Assembly (NCBI GenBank): GCA_021018815.1
Contig: JAITYX010000046.1
Location: 1,330,001-1,394,000 of the forward strand
DNA length: 64,000 nt
From: Talinum fruticosum
Taxonomy: Eukaryota; Streptophyta; Magnoliopsida; Caryophyllales; Talinaceae
Direction of reading: 5' to 3'
Below the pieces are notes generated by a model that saw nothing but the letters and a program-made list of their open reading frames with translations, had not been told where the DNA came from and ran no database searches. This document shows positions 33,637 through 46,900 of this stretch, in pieces (position 1 is the stretch's first letter; every line of letters starts with the position of its first letter). The position numbers and the translations under genes are program-made.

Positions 33637-34423
33637 ATGGTTTTCTCTATCTCTCTGCTTATTTTATAATTTCGTGTCTATTCTATCCCTAATTGTTTGC
33701 CTTAATTTTAAAGAATCTTAACATATAAGCTAAATCAAACCCAAATTTAAGCTCAATATTTACTCAATATTAATCCAATTGATATCTTGCGGTTGCAAAA
33801 AATAATGTTCATAAATTGTATATTTACTTATCACTCGGAGATATTCTCTACATTTGCATCGTGTTTACTACGCCCTCCATTGTTTTTCTTTTCATTTTCT
33901 CGGTCCCATTTTTTTCTTATTGTTTAATTTAATTCTTTTTAAGGATAAGTTTCATCAAATGGTGGACATATATAAATAACTTGGAGAAATATGCAACATA
34001 AAAAAAGTGTCTAATATTATAGAGTATGAGCTCTTTTATTTGGATTGGTTGCGACAATGGGAAGAAATATTGTTCTGTCCAAATAATACATTATTTATAC
34101 TCTTATTTTTTTAGTTTTTAACTCATAAAATAATATAATTTTAGGGTTTTTACTTGTTTTTTTACTTTTGTAGTTAATAAATTAAATTGAGTCACTAGCA
34201 AAAAGTTTGGGAAAGGAAGAAAAACATGGATGATAATGGTGTGCATAGACACCTGTCCAAACGCGCACAATCATGCAAATCTTCGGACAAAGAGAATAAA
34301 TCAAGGAAAAAGCCGCATAGTCACCATAAGGCTGCGTGGACGTGCTAGAAGCTACAAGGCAGTTGATGTCATGCACGGGCACTTGTGCGAGCTCGCACAA
34401 TCGTGCGGATTGAACAAATGGGA
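33637..34423. other. Unassigned sequence left of element C, with a perfect palindrome
   Basis: 33637-34180 is AT-rich with nothing recognised. 34220-34423 is GC-richer, with CGCAC/GTGCG words and an 18-bp perfect palindrome at 34383-34400. It may be the same host repeat that resumes at 53511 on the other side of element C. Confidence 0.4.
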
Positions 34424-36042
34424 TGAAGGTTTGCTCTTGGAGATTATAAATCACTCTAGAGGAGGTTGAATAGGATGATGAGGAAACTTGCTTGAAAAAT
34501 TAAAACAGATATGAATATGAGTTGAGTGAGAGGCAAGGATAAACTCGGAAAAGTGCTAACTCGTAATTCAGTGAAGAGTGAAGAAACAGATTAAGCGAAA
34601 CTTTGAAACGAGTCCGAGTCTAAAGTGCACTCGGAAAAGTAATTACACGAAGTTACGTGGAAACCCTCATGGGGCAGAAAACCACGGGCCGTGCTAATCC
34701 AAGCACGAAGTCAACCACTATTTTGAGTCCACCAAATTTAGTAGACTGACTCAACCCGAGTTGCTCCCTTAGACAACTCCTTACAAGTTTTTCCTAGAGT
34801 CGAAATTACCTTATCCGATATAATACTTCCTAACCGAGATCACCCTTACAAGTTAAGGACAACCGAGCTGAGTTAACTTTTACAGCTCAGTCAAGGGATC
34901 TTACTTAGAGAGTAAGAAAGAGAGTGCTTGTAATCGAGTACAAGACCTTACAACTCGGAAAATTATTAAATACGGAATTGGAGTTGTCGGTAGAAGATTG
35001 AGAATGAATACAATGACTTTTTGCTCAAGTATGTGTATTAACAATAGATTCGACAATCTTCAAGTCTTGGAAGTTAGCTTCTATTTATTGATGACCAAGC
35101 AGCCTAGCCGTTGTGTCCATCTTCTCATTGGAAGTCCTTTGTGACTCGTTGTAAGGGATTTTCCGAGTCACTCAGAAAATATCCGTTGAGATATGAACAT
35201 TGAGCAACGGTTCTTGACTCCTTTAGAAGTCCCAAAACCACTGGTGGTGTCTTTAAAAATAAGGTGGAAACCATCGATGAGCTTGGTGTTGCGGTTTTCT
35301 AGTTTTGGAAACGAGACAACCCCGACACGATGTATCGGGGCTAGGTCGGAGGTGGAAAAAGCCTTGTCTCGCTGGTGATTTGACGTTTTGAAGCCGGTTA
35401 CTTTTGCAATTCAAAAATAGGATAGCCTCGTTTGAATAACCTACAAAAGTAAATCAATTTGGTTCTCAAAGTATAAAATACTTTGGTCCATGATTAGACA
35501 CGAGATAATAACATAATTAAGATAATTAAATGACTAATTATCCGAGTCGGAAAAGGAATGGAATTTTTTGAGTCTAATATCCATGATACTCAAAATTCCA
35601 TCCGAGTCGATCTAAAAGAGAATCAAGTTAGATAAAGAATATTAGAGTGAACAACCTTGATCTATACTAAACAAAGTTTAAACAAAATATGCTCGACTTA
35701 GAGGAATGAATTAACATGGTAATTCTTGGAACACATAGTCGAGTCCGAGTTTATGTGCGTGGAATAAAGTGTTTGAACATGCAATATACCCGAGTGTGGA
35801 GTGACTCGGAACCGAGTGTGAAGAGGCATGTAGACGCAAGCTTTCCGAGTCAATCGGTCAGTCGAAATCAATCGGAAACATATATACTAGATTCTATAAC
35901 ACTCGGATAGAGTGTTATATCACTCAAAAAGTTTCTAAGGTACATGGAATGGCTTGGAATCAAAACTCTATAGGAGAAGAGGTTTTATACCTGATTCCTC
36001 GATGGAACTCAGAAAAGAGTAAGTATATAGTCCGAGTCTTCA
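34424..36042 (-). repeat. 3' LTR of element C (1619 bp)
   Basis: Starts TGAAGGTTTGCTCTTGG (plus) and ends GTCCGAGTCTTCA at 36042, next to the polypurine tract. TATA-like box on minus at 35079-35090. AACGG cores (35104, 35180, 35203) lie on its coding-strand upstream side. The ORFs at 35193-35910 are LTR sequence. Confidence 0.85.
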
Positions 36043-36310
36043 ATCTCCCCTTTTGATGAAAGGCATTCCATACTTAGACAGAAACTTTGTTAGTGATAAA
36101 AGTCCGATTATATAAACTTGCTCGGAAAGTGACTTGAGAGTTTATAGCAAGAGCGAAAGTAACAGAGCAAGAAATGAGATAAAATCAAATAGATACTCAA
36201 CAATTAATAAAGAAATGCATTGCTTCATTATCATCAGAAAAATATTTACGAGAGGGTGAGAGAGACTCCCCTAAACAAGACAACAAATGTTTTCTATTCT
36301 CCCCTCGTCT
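36043..36310 (-). promoter_or_regulatory. Polypurine tracts of element C
   Basis: On minus: AAAAGGGGAGAT at 36043-36056 beside the LTR, TTTAGGGGAGT at 36265-36278 and ACGAGGGGAGAAT at 36294-36310, the last overlapping the ORF3 stop. Confidence 0.7.
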
Positions 36311-38029
36311 TCCAAAGAAAAACAACAAAAAATGGGAAGAATTCAATAAGAAGTACATATCCGATGTTTGGACAAAAAAAATGAAATGAAACATTGTAAA
36401 TAAAAGACTAAGAAACTCGGGGTGGGAAGGATTAGTCGGGGTTGAGAAGGAAGGACGAGAGGTGCACCAGCGCTGATAAGATCTTGACGATGTGCTTGAG
36501 TGTACCGGAGGAAGTACAGGGATCTCCGGCATCGGCTCGGTTCCGAGTGGCTGACCCGGAACATCCGGAGGCTCGTCCTCTTGGAACTCAGCGACCGGAG
36601 GGGTGTGCTCCGGCTGACCTGCTGCCGACTTTCCTTGATCAGCGAGGTTCTTCGACCCATTCGGATTGTTGTCCGAGCCGATCACCTCTGGTTGCGCTTC
36701 AGGAGCACTCGGACCCTCAATTGCTGGTCCTGAACCTTCTTGTTCTTCTTGCCCTTCTGTTTCTCCTTGACTAGAAGGAGCTGCCTCAGCCGCGAGCTCC
36801 TCTCGCTTCTTCTTCTTCTTCTCCTCTCTTTGAGGAGGACTTTGCGGGACTCGAGGATTCCTCGGAGGTGTCCGAGTCTCCTTGATCCTGAGCTTCCTTG
36901 GATCGTCTCTCCTAAAAGAGCTCGATCAACTCCCTCTGCTCTTTCACCAGAGCCTTCATCTCAAGGAGCACGTCCTACTGCTCTCGAAGTTGAGATTGGG
37001 CGGTTTTCGGTTAATGGTCATGAGACTGCAAGACAATCTTGAATGACTCGGAGAAGGTTCTTGAGTTCCAAGGACACATAAGAAATTTTGTCCATGAAAA
37101 TAGTGGACAAAATAGAAGAAAGAGTTTTAGAAGCACCTGAGGTGGAGGTGCCACCAAGTGGAGCAGGAAGAGAAAGAGGGCGTCTTTACGAGTCCGAGGT
37201 GGAGAAGGTGGCCTCGGCTTCGAGCTGTGAACCCGGACACCGAGGTTGGGTTTCCGATATCCGTAGCCCGAAGTTCCTTTTTGCCAACTACAATGGCAGC
37301 CTTAGAAACTGCGTTCACATCGAAGGGAAGAGGAACTTTGAATTTTTGAAAATGAGAGTGAGAAGAGCACCGAAAGGGAGAGGAGTGTTCTTCTTGTTCG
37401 AGTTTGAGCTGGCACATCTGCCATTTCCTCAATGATGGAATGAAAGAGGTATACTTCGTAGCTCTCTAGGATGTCAAAAAGAGCTTTAAGATGCTTGGAG
37501 TTAGGGTTCTCCTTGTTGGAGTACTTGTGATAAGAAGGTTCTCATCAGCAAGAAACATAGAAGGCGAGCTTCGACTTTAGTTGGGTCACGAAAAGTTTTT
37601 GCGTGACCCGGGGAACTCTTTTGCATACTTTTCAAAGAAGTCGTCATCGACCTCATTGAAAGGTATTGGATTGCTTGTTCAAGAAGAGGGAAGATACTTT
37701 GAACAGGACGATGGAGGAGGGAAGTATTGATTCGAACGAGTTATATTCGATCTCTGGAGGTTAGAATACCTTCAGAGCTGGAATGATGAGTGTAAAACTT
37801 AGAAACGAGTTCGGGATAGATGAACTCACTAAAGCAAAGAAAACTGTAGACCCCGATCGATCGTATGTGAGGCAACCACGAAAATTTTGAGGTTGGGAAG
37901 AATTTATCATCTAGCGCAAGATGCTTGGGTGACAAGGGGTTTAGAATTTGAGGGGCCTTCTTGGCTTTTTGTGCGGGGTTTCTTTGTAGCCGAGCCAAGA
38001 AAATCAGGGTGAGAACCTCTTTTTGGCAT
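36294..38029 (-). pseudogene. ORF3 of element C
   Basis: The ATG at 38029-38027 opens MPKRGSHPDFLGSATKKPRT. The next blocks are LALDDKFFPTSKFSWLPHI and ELVSKFYTHHSSSEGILTSR, read across two frames. Downstream, near 37440-37130, are weaker blocks of the same family (Ala/Val-rich with VGKKELRATD). Near 36600 a PPVAEFQEDEPPDVPGQP motif is shared with B. The end is a hydrophobic stretch and a stop at 36296-36294. 579 codons overall with several shifts. The same description as envelope-like ORF3 elsewhere applies; no active-site motif is visible. Confidence 0.7.
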
Positions 38030-38278
38030 ATTGAAGGAGAAAAGAGAGAGTAGATAAGCTTGAGAGAGAGTAGAAGAAAAGAGCTCGAAGAGAGTGAAAG
38101 ATAAAAGGAAAAAGTAGAAGAAGAATGAGTTTGAGAGCAATAGAGCTTACTTGAGATGTTCTTCACGAAGTTTGAGAGCGCTGTGTGTCGCTTTTAGTAA
38201 CCGAGAGCGTGGTCACGAGGATTTGATTTCGAGAGAGAGAGTAAGCGAAAAGTAAAGTAAAGAAATAAAGGTGAATAG

Positions 38279-38380
38279 GCGCTATTTATAAGAAAAATGA
38301 ACGTCCTTCAGTATTCGTTCGACTCAGCTCTTTCAACGGTCACCTTAGACCGGTGTGACTATTCTCTTCCACAATGGTTA
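38279..38380 (-). promoter_or_regulatory. Putative internal promoter of ORF3 (element C)
   Basis: TATAAATAGCGCC on minus at about 38277-38288, 250 bp before the ATG and followed by a CT-rich leader. The MSA-like site is degenerate here (CCACAATGGTTA, 38369-38380). 38381-38659 is post-pol spacer. Confidence 0.45.
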
Positions 38381-38659
38381 TAATTCCAGCGGTTTGTCTC
38401 CCAACGACTAGTTGTCCGATCGTCGTGCGCGAGAGATAAAAAAAATTGAAAACAAATTCCAAAATTCTCCACTTGTCTAGAGATGATTTCAAAAGTTTGA
38501 TGTCCATTTTTTCTCAACGTCCGAGTCCGACTCGAAACTGGAAATAAATAATAATTATCGGCTCAATATCGGTAAATCAACCGAACTAATGGTTATTTCG
38601 AAGTGAAATCACATATCACATAATCATGCAATAATAAATTTCATATAGAACGCAGATAA

Positions 38660-39622
38660 TTATGCATTCAACATGCCAAGCTCATTCCTAATAAAGCAAA
38701 ACTGATCCTCACTAAGTTGTTTAGTAAAGATATCAGCTAATTGAAGATTGGTAGGAATGAATTCAAGTTCAATATCTCCTTTCTTAGAATGGTCTCTTAG
38801 GAAATGATACCCGACCTCAATAAGTTTCGTCTTTGAGTGCTTGAACTGGATTTTTGGTGATGCTGATTGCACTCTAATGATCACACTTGATTGGAATTGA
38901 TTTGAAAGAAAGTCCAAGATCTTACAAGTGTTGCTTTATCCATAAAATCCGAGCACAACATGCTCCAGGTTGTAACATACTCGGCCTCGATAGCTGATAG
39001 AGCTACCGAGTTTTGCTTCTTTGAGTGCCAAGATATTAAGGATTGACCTAGAAATTGGCAAGCTCCTGAGGTGCTCTTTCTATCAACTTTGTATCCAGCG
39101 TAATCAGCATCCGAGTATCCAGTGAGAGTCGGTTCCGAGACTCGGGAGTACCATAGACTTAAATTCCGAGTCCTGCAAGATATCCGAATATTCTCTTCAC
39201 CACAATGAGATGTGATTCTTTTGGATTAGCTTGGAATCTTACGCATAGACGGACACTAAACATTATATCCGGTCTACTGGAAGTAAGATATAACAAAGAT
39301 CCAATCATACCTCGATAGAGTTTCGATCTATTGCTTTACCTTTATCGTCCGAGTCCGGTTTCAAGCTACTGCTCATAGGTGTTGCTTGCATGCTTCGCAT
39401 CTTGAAGTTTATACTTTTTCAGCGGCTCCTTGGTGTACTTTGATTGATGGACATAGATTTCATCTTTGTCTTGCTTAATTTGTAGACCAAGGAAGAAATT
39501 AAGTTCTCCCATCATACTCATTTGAAATTCCTGTCTCATTAACTCAAAAAATCTCGACACGTGAATTTCATTAGTAGCTCCAAATATTATGTCATCAACA
39601 TATATCCGAGCGATAAGGAAAT
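38660..39622 (-). pseudogene. RT C-terminus and RNase H of element C
   Basis: Continues the RT interrupted at 39622: YVDD at 39602-39591, then GELNFFLGLQIKQDKDEIYV, then RNase H with an open 85-codon end (38917-38660) including HSKTKLIEVGYHFLRDH and the end ELGMLNA. TAA stop at 38662-38660. Frames change between 39360 and 38920. Confidence 0.85.
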
Positions 39623-41226
39623 TGAAGGTTTGCTCGGGGAGAGTCCGAGTCACCCTAGAGGGGGTGAATAGGGTGATGGAGGATTTTCATGAAGATTGAG
39701 CTCTTTTTGCCAAAGTAGAGACAGAAACTGATTCCGAGTCTAAAACAAGGTCGAAAAGTATAAACTCGGAATCTCAGTAAAAAGTAAGGAAGTAGATTCA
39801 AGTCGCGACTCGGTATGTCCGAGTCTAGAATGAACTCAGAAAGTAAATACACGGATATTACGTGGAAACCCTCTTGGGGCGAGAAAACCACGGACCGTGG
39901 TAATCCAAGCACGAAGTCAAATCCACTATTTTGAGTCCACAAAGTACCGTAGACGGATCGAACTTGAGTTGCTCCATTCGACAACTCTTTACAAGTTTTC
40001 CTAGACTCGAAGTTCCCTTATCTCGATTTAGTACTTCCTAGCCGAGATAAACCTTACGAGTTAGGGACAACTAAGCTGAGTTACCCTTTACAGCTCGGTC
40101 AAGGGACCTTACTTAGAAAGTAAGAAGAAAGTGATTGTAACGAATTACAAGACCTTACAACTCGGAATATAATGAATTACGAGTGGGAGTTGTAAGTAGA
40201 AGATTGAAAGTGAATACAATGACTTTTGCTCAAGTATGTATTAACAATAGATTCGGCAATCTTCAAGTCTTGTGAGTTGGCTTCCTTTTATAGATGACCA
40301 GGCAGAGTAGCCGTTATCTCCATCTTCGACTGGAAGTCCTTTGTGACCATTGTTAACGACTTTCGAGTCACTTAGAAAGTATCCGTTGAAATATAAACGT
40401 TGGACAACGGTTCTTAATTTCTTTTGAAGTCCTAAAACCACTCGGCGTTGTCTTAAAAGATAAGGTGAAAACCACCGTTAAGCTTGGCATTTCGGTTTTC
40501 CAGATTTGGAAACAGACAGCCACGACACAATCTTACGGGGCTAGGTCGGAGAAGGGGAAAAGCCATGTCTCGCTGGTGATTTGACGTCTTTGAAGCTAGG
40601 TTACTTTTGTATTTCAAAAAGTGTATCCTCGTTTGAATAACCTACAAAAGTAAATCAAATTGGTTCTCAAAGTATAAAATACTTTGGTCCAAGATTAGAC
40701 ATAGATAATAATATAATTAAGATAATTAACCGACTAATTATCCGAGTCGGAAAAGGAATGGGATTTTCCGAGTCTAATATCCATGAAACTCAAAATTTCA
40801 TCCGAGTTAGTCTAAGCGAGAATCAAGTTATACAATGAATATCGAGTGAAACAAACTTGATTTAGACTAAGGATGGTTCGGACTAGAAGCGCCGACTACA
40901 ACGGAATAGGACTTATAACATGAAGTCGGACTCGAGTGCGGTTAAGCGAAATACTAGTCACTTCAACATGCGATAAATCTAAGTGATGAGGGACTCAAAA
41001 CTGAGTAAGACAGCGTGAGTGCATATCTCGTTTTCCGAGTCACTTACGGACAAGCAAGAAATACATGAAGTCAATGTCATATCACTTAGAGAAAATACTA
41101 TATCACTCGGAAAAGTTTCTAAGGTACGAGAGAATGCCTTGGAATCAAAACTCTATAAGTGAGAAATTCTTATACCGATTCCTTTGTTAGAACTCAGAAT
41201 TGTGCTGAGTCAAGTCCGAGTCTTCA
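39623..41226 (-). repeat. 3' LTR of element D (1604 bp)
   Basis: Starts TGAAGGTTTGCTCGGGG and ends GTCCGAGTCTTCA at 41226. TATA-like box on minus at 40284-40293 (CTATAAAAGG). AACGG cores at about 40310, 40383 and 40407. Differs from 48942-50545 mainly at CAG/CTG positions. Confidence 0.92.
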
Positions 41227-41531
41227 ATCTCCCCTTTTTGATTAAAAGTCATTCCATACTTAGACAGAAACTTTGTTAATGATAAAGATCTGCTTTTGAA
41301 TACTTGCGCATGAAATCGAGATAAGTAAAGCAAGCTTAATGTATCAGATCATAAAGAATATATATTCTTAGCAATGAAATAATGTTAACTCGAAATGGTT
41401 GCAATAATCAATAATCACAGAGAAAATTGAAGAGAAAGCATTAATTCATTGAAATTAAAGAGAGTACACAGATGAAGAAACTCCCAGTAAACAAGACAAC
41501 AAATTTTCTATCTATATTCTCCCCTTGCCTT
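41227..41531 (-). promoter_or_regulatory. Polypurine tracts of element D
   Basis: AAAAAGGGGAGAT beside the LTR (41227-41240), a damaged second tract near 41481-41495 and AAGGCAAGGGGAG at 41517-41531 overlapping the ORF3 end. Confidence 0.7.
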
Positions 41532-43263
41532 TCAGCAAAAACAAAAAATAGGAATAATACAACAAGTAGTACATATTTGATGTCCGGACAAAATAAAAAT
41601 TTTTAGAAAGAAGAAGAATTTGGCGGACTGTGGAATTGTGACACGAGTGCATGGCGCCTACGAGAGAGAGGGAGATGTGTGAGTGGAAGAGGAGGGATGA
41701 GAGGTACGCCGGCGCTGGTAGGATCTTGATGATGTGCTTGAGCGCTGCGGAGGGAGGACCGGGATTGCCTGTCAAGGGCTCGGCTCCGAGTGGCTGACCC
41801 GGAACTAGAGGATCTAGAGGTTCCTCCCTGTGGACCTCGATAGCTGGAGGAGTCCGCTCGGTCCGACCCGCTCCCTTTGTGCTGGGAGTAGCAAGGTCTT
41901 CCGACCCACTTAGACTACTCGTCCGAGCCGAGTATTGCCACTTGAGCTTGAGGAGCGGTTTTCCCTCAGCCGTCTTTCCTTCTTCTTCTTTGTGAGCCTC
42001 CCCTGCCCGGAAGGAGCTGCCTCAACCGCAGGCTCCTCGGCGTCCGCTTCTTCTTCCTCCCCGCTTTCGAGGAGGTCATGGCCGGGCTCGAGGACGCTTC
42101 GAACTGCTCGGGTCGCCACGGTCCCGAGCCGCCTTGGACCTTCTCTCCTGGAGGAGCTCAACCAGCTCCTTTTGCTCCATCACCAAGCCCTTCATCTCAA
42201 CAACCAGTTCTTGCTGCTCTCGAATTTGAGACCGGGCTATTTTTGGTTGATGGTCATGGACTGATAGACATTTTTAAATGGTCGGAGCATGTCCTTGAAA
42301 TCTAAGGACACGGAATTAATTTTGTCCAGGAAAGCGAGAGGACAAAATGGCGGAGAGAGACTTAGAAGCACCTGAGGTGGAAGCACCAATAGGTGGGGCA
42401 GGGAGAGAGAGAGGGGTTTCTTTCGAGTCCGAGGCGGAGAAGGAGGCCTCGGCTCCGAGTTGTGTACCCGGATACCGAGGTTGAGTTTCCCGATACCCGT
42501 ACCCCGGAGTTCCTTTTGCCGACCACAACGGCAGCCTCGAAGCACCGTTTGGGTCTAAGGGGATAGGAACCTTGAATTGTTTGAAAACAAGGGTGAGAAG
42601 AGCAACGAAGGGAAGAGGGGTGTTCTTCTTATTGTGGAGTTGAGTCAGCACGACTACCATCCGCTCGATTATTGAGGGGAAGAGGTCTACTTCGTAGCCC
42701 TCAAGAATGTCAAAAAGAGCTTTTAAATGCTTGGAGTTGGGGTTCTCCTTGCTGGAATGCTGAAAGAAAAATGTTCTCATCACCAAGAAGCACTGAAGGC
42801 ATGCTTCGACTTCAACCGAGTCACTGAAAAATTTTTCCGTGACTCGGGGAACTCTTTGGCGAATTTTTCAAAGAAGTCATCGGCGACTTCGAGTGAAAGG
42901 AATAGGGTTGTTGTTCAAGAAAAGAGAAGAAACCTTGAACAGGCAGTGGAGGAGAGAGGTGTTTATGTGAGTAGTAATGTTATAAACCCCGGAGGTTAGA
43001 ACACCTTCGAGTGAGTGAGGTGAGTGTAAAACTCGAAACGAGTTCGAGGGTAAATGAACTCGCTGAAACAAAGAAAATTATATACACCGGTGGTTTGAAT
43101 GTGGGGCAACCACGAAAATTTTGTGGTTGGAAAGAACTTGTCGTCCGAGTGTGAGATGCTAGGTGACAACCGGTTTAGAAGATGTTAAGCCTTCTTGGCT
43201 TTTGGTGCGTGGCTTCTTAGAGGAGGAGCCAAGAAAGTCGGGATGATTACCTCTCTTGGGCAT
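41512..43263 (-). pseudogene. ORF3 of element D
   Basis: ATG at 43263-43261 (MPKRGNHPDFLGSS by reading, with KKPRTK nearby). Blocks: FYTH/SLEGVLTSGVYN (42877-43071), NSKHLKALFDILEGYEVDL and FPSIIERMVVVLTQ (42786-42600), Ser/Pro-rich 'SASDSKETPLSLPAPP', a Lys/Glu segment near 42160-41930 and a last open stretch 41775-41512. That stretch ends in a hydrophobic run (YYLLYYSYFLFLL) and the basic tail KGKGRI. About 584 codons with frame changes. The family has no known enzymatic role; the hydrophobic tail could be a membrane anchor or merely the T-rich tract before a polypurine primer. Confidence 0.7.
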
Positions 43264-43508
43264 TTTGTGAGGAAGAGTAGAAAAGAATGAAACCTTCAGG
43301 AAGAGAAGAGAAGAGAGTAGGTAACCGAGAGTGAAAGAAAAGAGTAGAAGAAAGAGTTGAGACCAGTCGAGCTTACTTGAGATGATCTTTACGTCGCTTG
43401 AAAATGTCCAGAGACCACTTGTAGACTTAGAAAGCTTCCGCGAGAAGTTTTTCTTATGAGAGAGAGATAGTAAATGAAATGTGAAATAACAAGACGAAGA
43501 TGAATAGG

Positions 43509-43610
43509 CGCTATTTATAGAAAGATAAACGTCCGTTAACTATCCATTTTGACTCGGCTCGTCCATCGGTCACCTTAGACCGGTGTGACGGTTCTCTTCT
43601 TCAACGGTTA
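43509..43610 (-). promoter_or_regulatory. Putative internal promoter of ORF3 (element D)
   Basis: CTATAAATAGCGCC on minus at 43508-43519. TTCAACGGTTA (plus, 43600-43610) differs by one base from the MSA consensus. The leader to the ATG is CT-rich on the coding strand. 43611-43923 is post-pol spacer. Confidence 0.5.
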
Positions 43611-43923
43611 GGATTCAAGTGGTTTGAAATCCATCGGCTAGCGTTTGATCACAGTTTGCAAAAGAGAAAGAGAGAGAAAAGATTTTGAAAATAAAGTCCG
43701 AAATTCTCCACTTATCTACGAGATGATCCCGGAGATTTGATGTCCATTTTTCTCAAAAATCTGAGTCCGACTCGACTAAGTTTTCCGAGTAAGTCGAAAC
43801 TTCACATAAATAATAACTATCGGCTCAGTATCACTGAATCAACTTATCCAATGGTTATTAACAATTTGAACGCACATAACTCATAATCATGCAATGAATA
43901 TTTTCACATAAGAGAGCACATGA

Positions 43924-46900
43924 TTATGCATTTAACATGCCAAGCTCATTCCGCCTAAAACAAAACTGATCTTCACCAAGAGGTTTAGTAAAGATATCGG
44001 CTAGTTGAAGATTAGTAGGAATGAACTCAAGCTCAATATCACCTTTCTCGGAATGGTCTCTTAAGAAATGATAGCCGACCTCAATATGTTTTGTCTTTGA
44101 GTGCTGAACTGGATTTTTGTGATGCTGATTGCACTTTGATTATCGCACTTGATTGGAACAGATTTGAAAGATAGTCCCGGATCTCTCAAGTGTTGCTTGA
44201 TCTATAAAATCCGAGCACGAGCATGCTCCAGCTGCAATATACTCGCTTCGGCGAGTTGATAGAGCCACTGAATTTTGCTTCTTTCAGTGCCAAGATATTA
44301 GGGATTGACCCGAAATTGGCAAGCTCCTGAAGTGCTTTTTCTATCAACTTTGTATCCAGCGGAATCCACATCCGAGTATCCAATGAGAGTCGGCTCCGAG
44401 TCTCTTGAGTACCATAGACCTAATTTCGAGTTCCTGCAAGATATATGAATATTCTCTTCACCGCAGTGAGATGTGATTCTTTTGGATTAGCTTGGAATCT
44501 TGCGCATAAACAAACACCGAACATTATATCCGGTCGGCTGGAAGTAAGATATAGCAATGATCCAATCATACCTCGATAGAGTTTCGATATTGCTTTACCT
44601 TTCTCGTCCGAGTCAAGTTTTATACTCGTTGCTCATGGGTGTAGATGCATGCTTTGCATCTTGAAGTTGGTATTTCTTCAGCATAGATTTCATCTTTGTC
44701 TTGTTTGATTTGTAGACCAAGGAAGAAATTGAGTTCTCCCATCATGCTCATTTGAAATTCCCGACTCATTAACTCGGAAAATTCTCGGCACGGAAATTCA
44801 TTAGTAGCTCCAAAAATAATATCATCAACATAGATTTGAACAATAAGGAAATCTTTCCCCTTGGTTTTTAGAAAGAGAGTCTTGTCGATCCGACCTCTTC
44901 TAAAATCATTTTGAACCAAGAAATTGCTCGAGTCTTTCATACCAAACTTGGAGAGCTTGTTTAAGACCATAAAGAGCTTTTTGGAGTTTGAAAACATAAT
45001 CTGGAAACTCTGAGTTTTCAAAACCAGGAGGTTGCTCGACATAGACTTCCTCTTCAATAAAACCATTGAGAAAGGCACACTTAACATCCATTTGATATAA
45101 TTTGATATTCATGCTAGATGCAAATGTTAACAATATTCTAATAGCTTCAATTCAGCTACAGGTGCAAAGGTTTCCCCACAATCAATCCCTTCTTCTTGAT
45201 TGTATCCTTGAGCCACAAGTCTAGCCTTGTTTCGACTACCACCCCACCTTCATCCAGCTTGTTCTTGAAAACCCATTTGGTTCCTATGACTGGGTGGTCG
45301 GAAGGTCGTTTGGTCGAGTCCGGACTTGGTTTCTTTCGAATTGATTGAGTTCCTCTTGCATGGCCTCTACCCATTCAGGTTCATTTAGGGCCTCTAGTGC
45401 ATTTCGGGTTCGAGTTAATGAAATGAATGCGGTGAATGCACATAGATTTTGAAGAGAGGAACGAGTTCTTACCCCACTTGTTGATACCGAGATAGTTTGT
45501 TTTCTAGTGGATGACTAGAAGTGAACTTGAATGCTCTATCTGTTCTCCGATTCAAAAGATTTGTGGGCTGAGCTACCTGATCTTCGAAGCTTGTTCGAGT
45601 GATCTTCTTCATTAGCTTGTTCGTTACGAGCGAGGCTCTTGAATTGTCTCATTCCGAGTCACTTCGTTATGAGTGACTTCATTCCGAGCTGGTTGAGCTT
45701 GAGTCTTATGTTCATCATTATCATCTTCTCTATTGAGCTTCAAGTCCGAGTATGAAGACTCACTTGGTTTCTCCTATTTCATCTCGATCAAACACAACGT
45801 GGATGCTTTCTTCCACTTTGTTAATTCTCTTGTTAAAAATGCGATAAGCTTTGCTCTGAGATGAATAACCCGGAAAAATACCTTCATCTGACCGAGCATC
45901 AAACTTGGTCGAGTGATCCTTACCATTGTTGTGAACGAAACACTTACATCCAAATGGTCCGAAATAGGAAATATTTGGTTTCTTCCCTTTGTAGAGCTCA
46001 TAAGGTGTTTTCTTCAGAATGGGTCCGATGAGGCATCTACTTAGAGTGTAGTTGGTTGTGTTGACTACCTCAGCCCATAAATAATAAGGTAAGTTGTGCT
46101 CAATCATCATTGTCCTTGCTATTTCTTCAAGAGTTCGGTTCTTTCTCTCTACTACTCCATTTTGTTGAGGAGTTCGGGAGCTGAAAAGTTGTGAGAGACT
46201 CCATTCTTATCGCAAAACTCCGAGAATTCCGAGTAATCAAACTCTCTTCCATGGTCGGTTTTGATTCTCTAAATGCGAGTCTGCGACTCAACTTAGATTT
46301 TTCTGCGAGCTTGCTTGAACTCTTTGAATGCTTCATTTTTGTGCTTAAGAAAACACACCCAGGTAAATCGTGAATAATCATCAATAATAACAAATATATA
46401 TAATTTACCTCCGAGACTCTTAAGCGGGATTTGACCACATAAATCCATATGTAGCAGCTCAAGCACTTTGGATGTGGAAACTGTCTTCGAGAGATTTGAA
46501 TGAACATTTGACTTGTTTCCTTCTTGTGCATGCTTCACAAACTTTATCTTTTTCAAAAGCATAGTTAGGTAAACCTCTAACCAAACCATGAGATGCCAAT
46601 TTCTTGATAGTATGCATGCTAATATGGCCTAGTCTACGATGCCATGTCCATAAGTCATCATGAAGAGATGCTTTTAAGCAAGATAAATTCTGACTCGGGT
46701 CGAAAGAGGAATAATATAAGTGTTACCTGATCTTTTAACCGATAGTTTGATCTCCTTGGTGGTAACATTAGAAATGTAACAGTTGGTCTAAGTGAATCTT
46801 ACCTCTTGACCTTTATCGCACAGTTGAGAGATGCTAAGCGGATTGTACTTTAATCCTTTGACAAGGTAAACTGGGCTGACCAGATTGCATCCTTTTCCAA

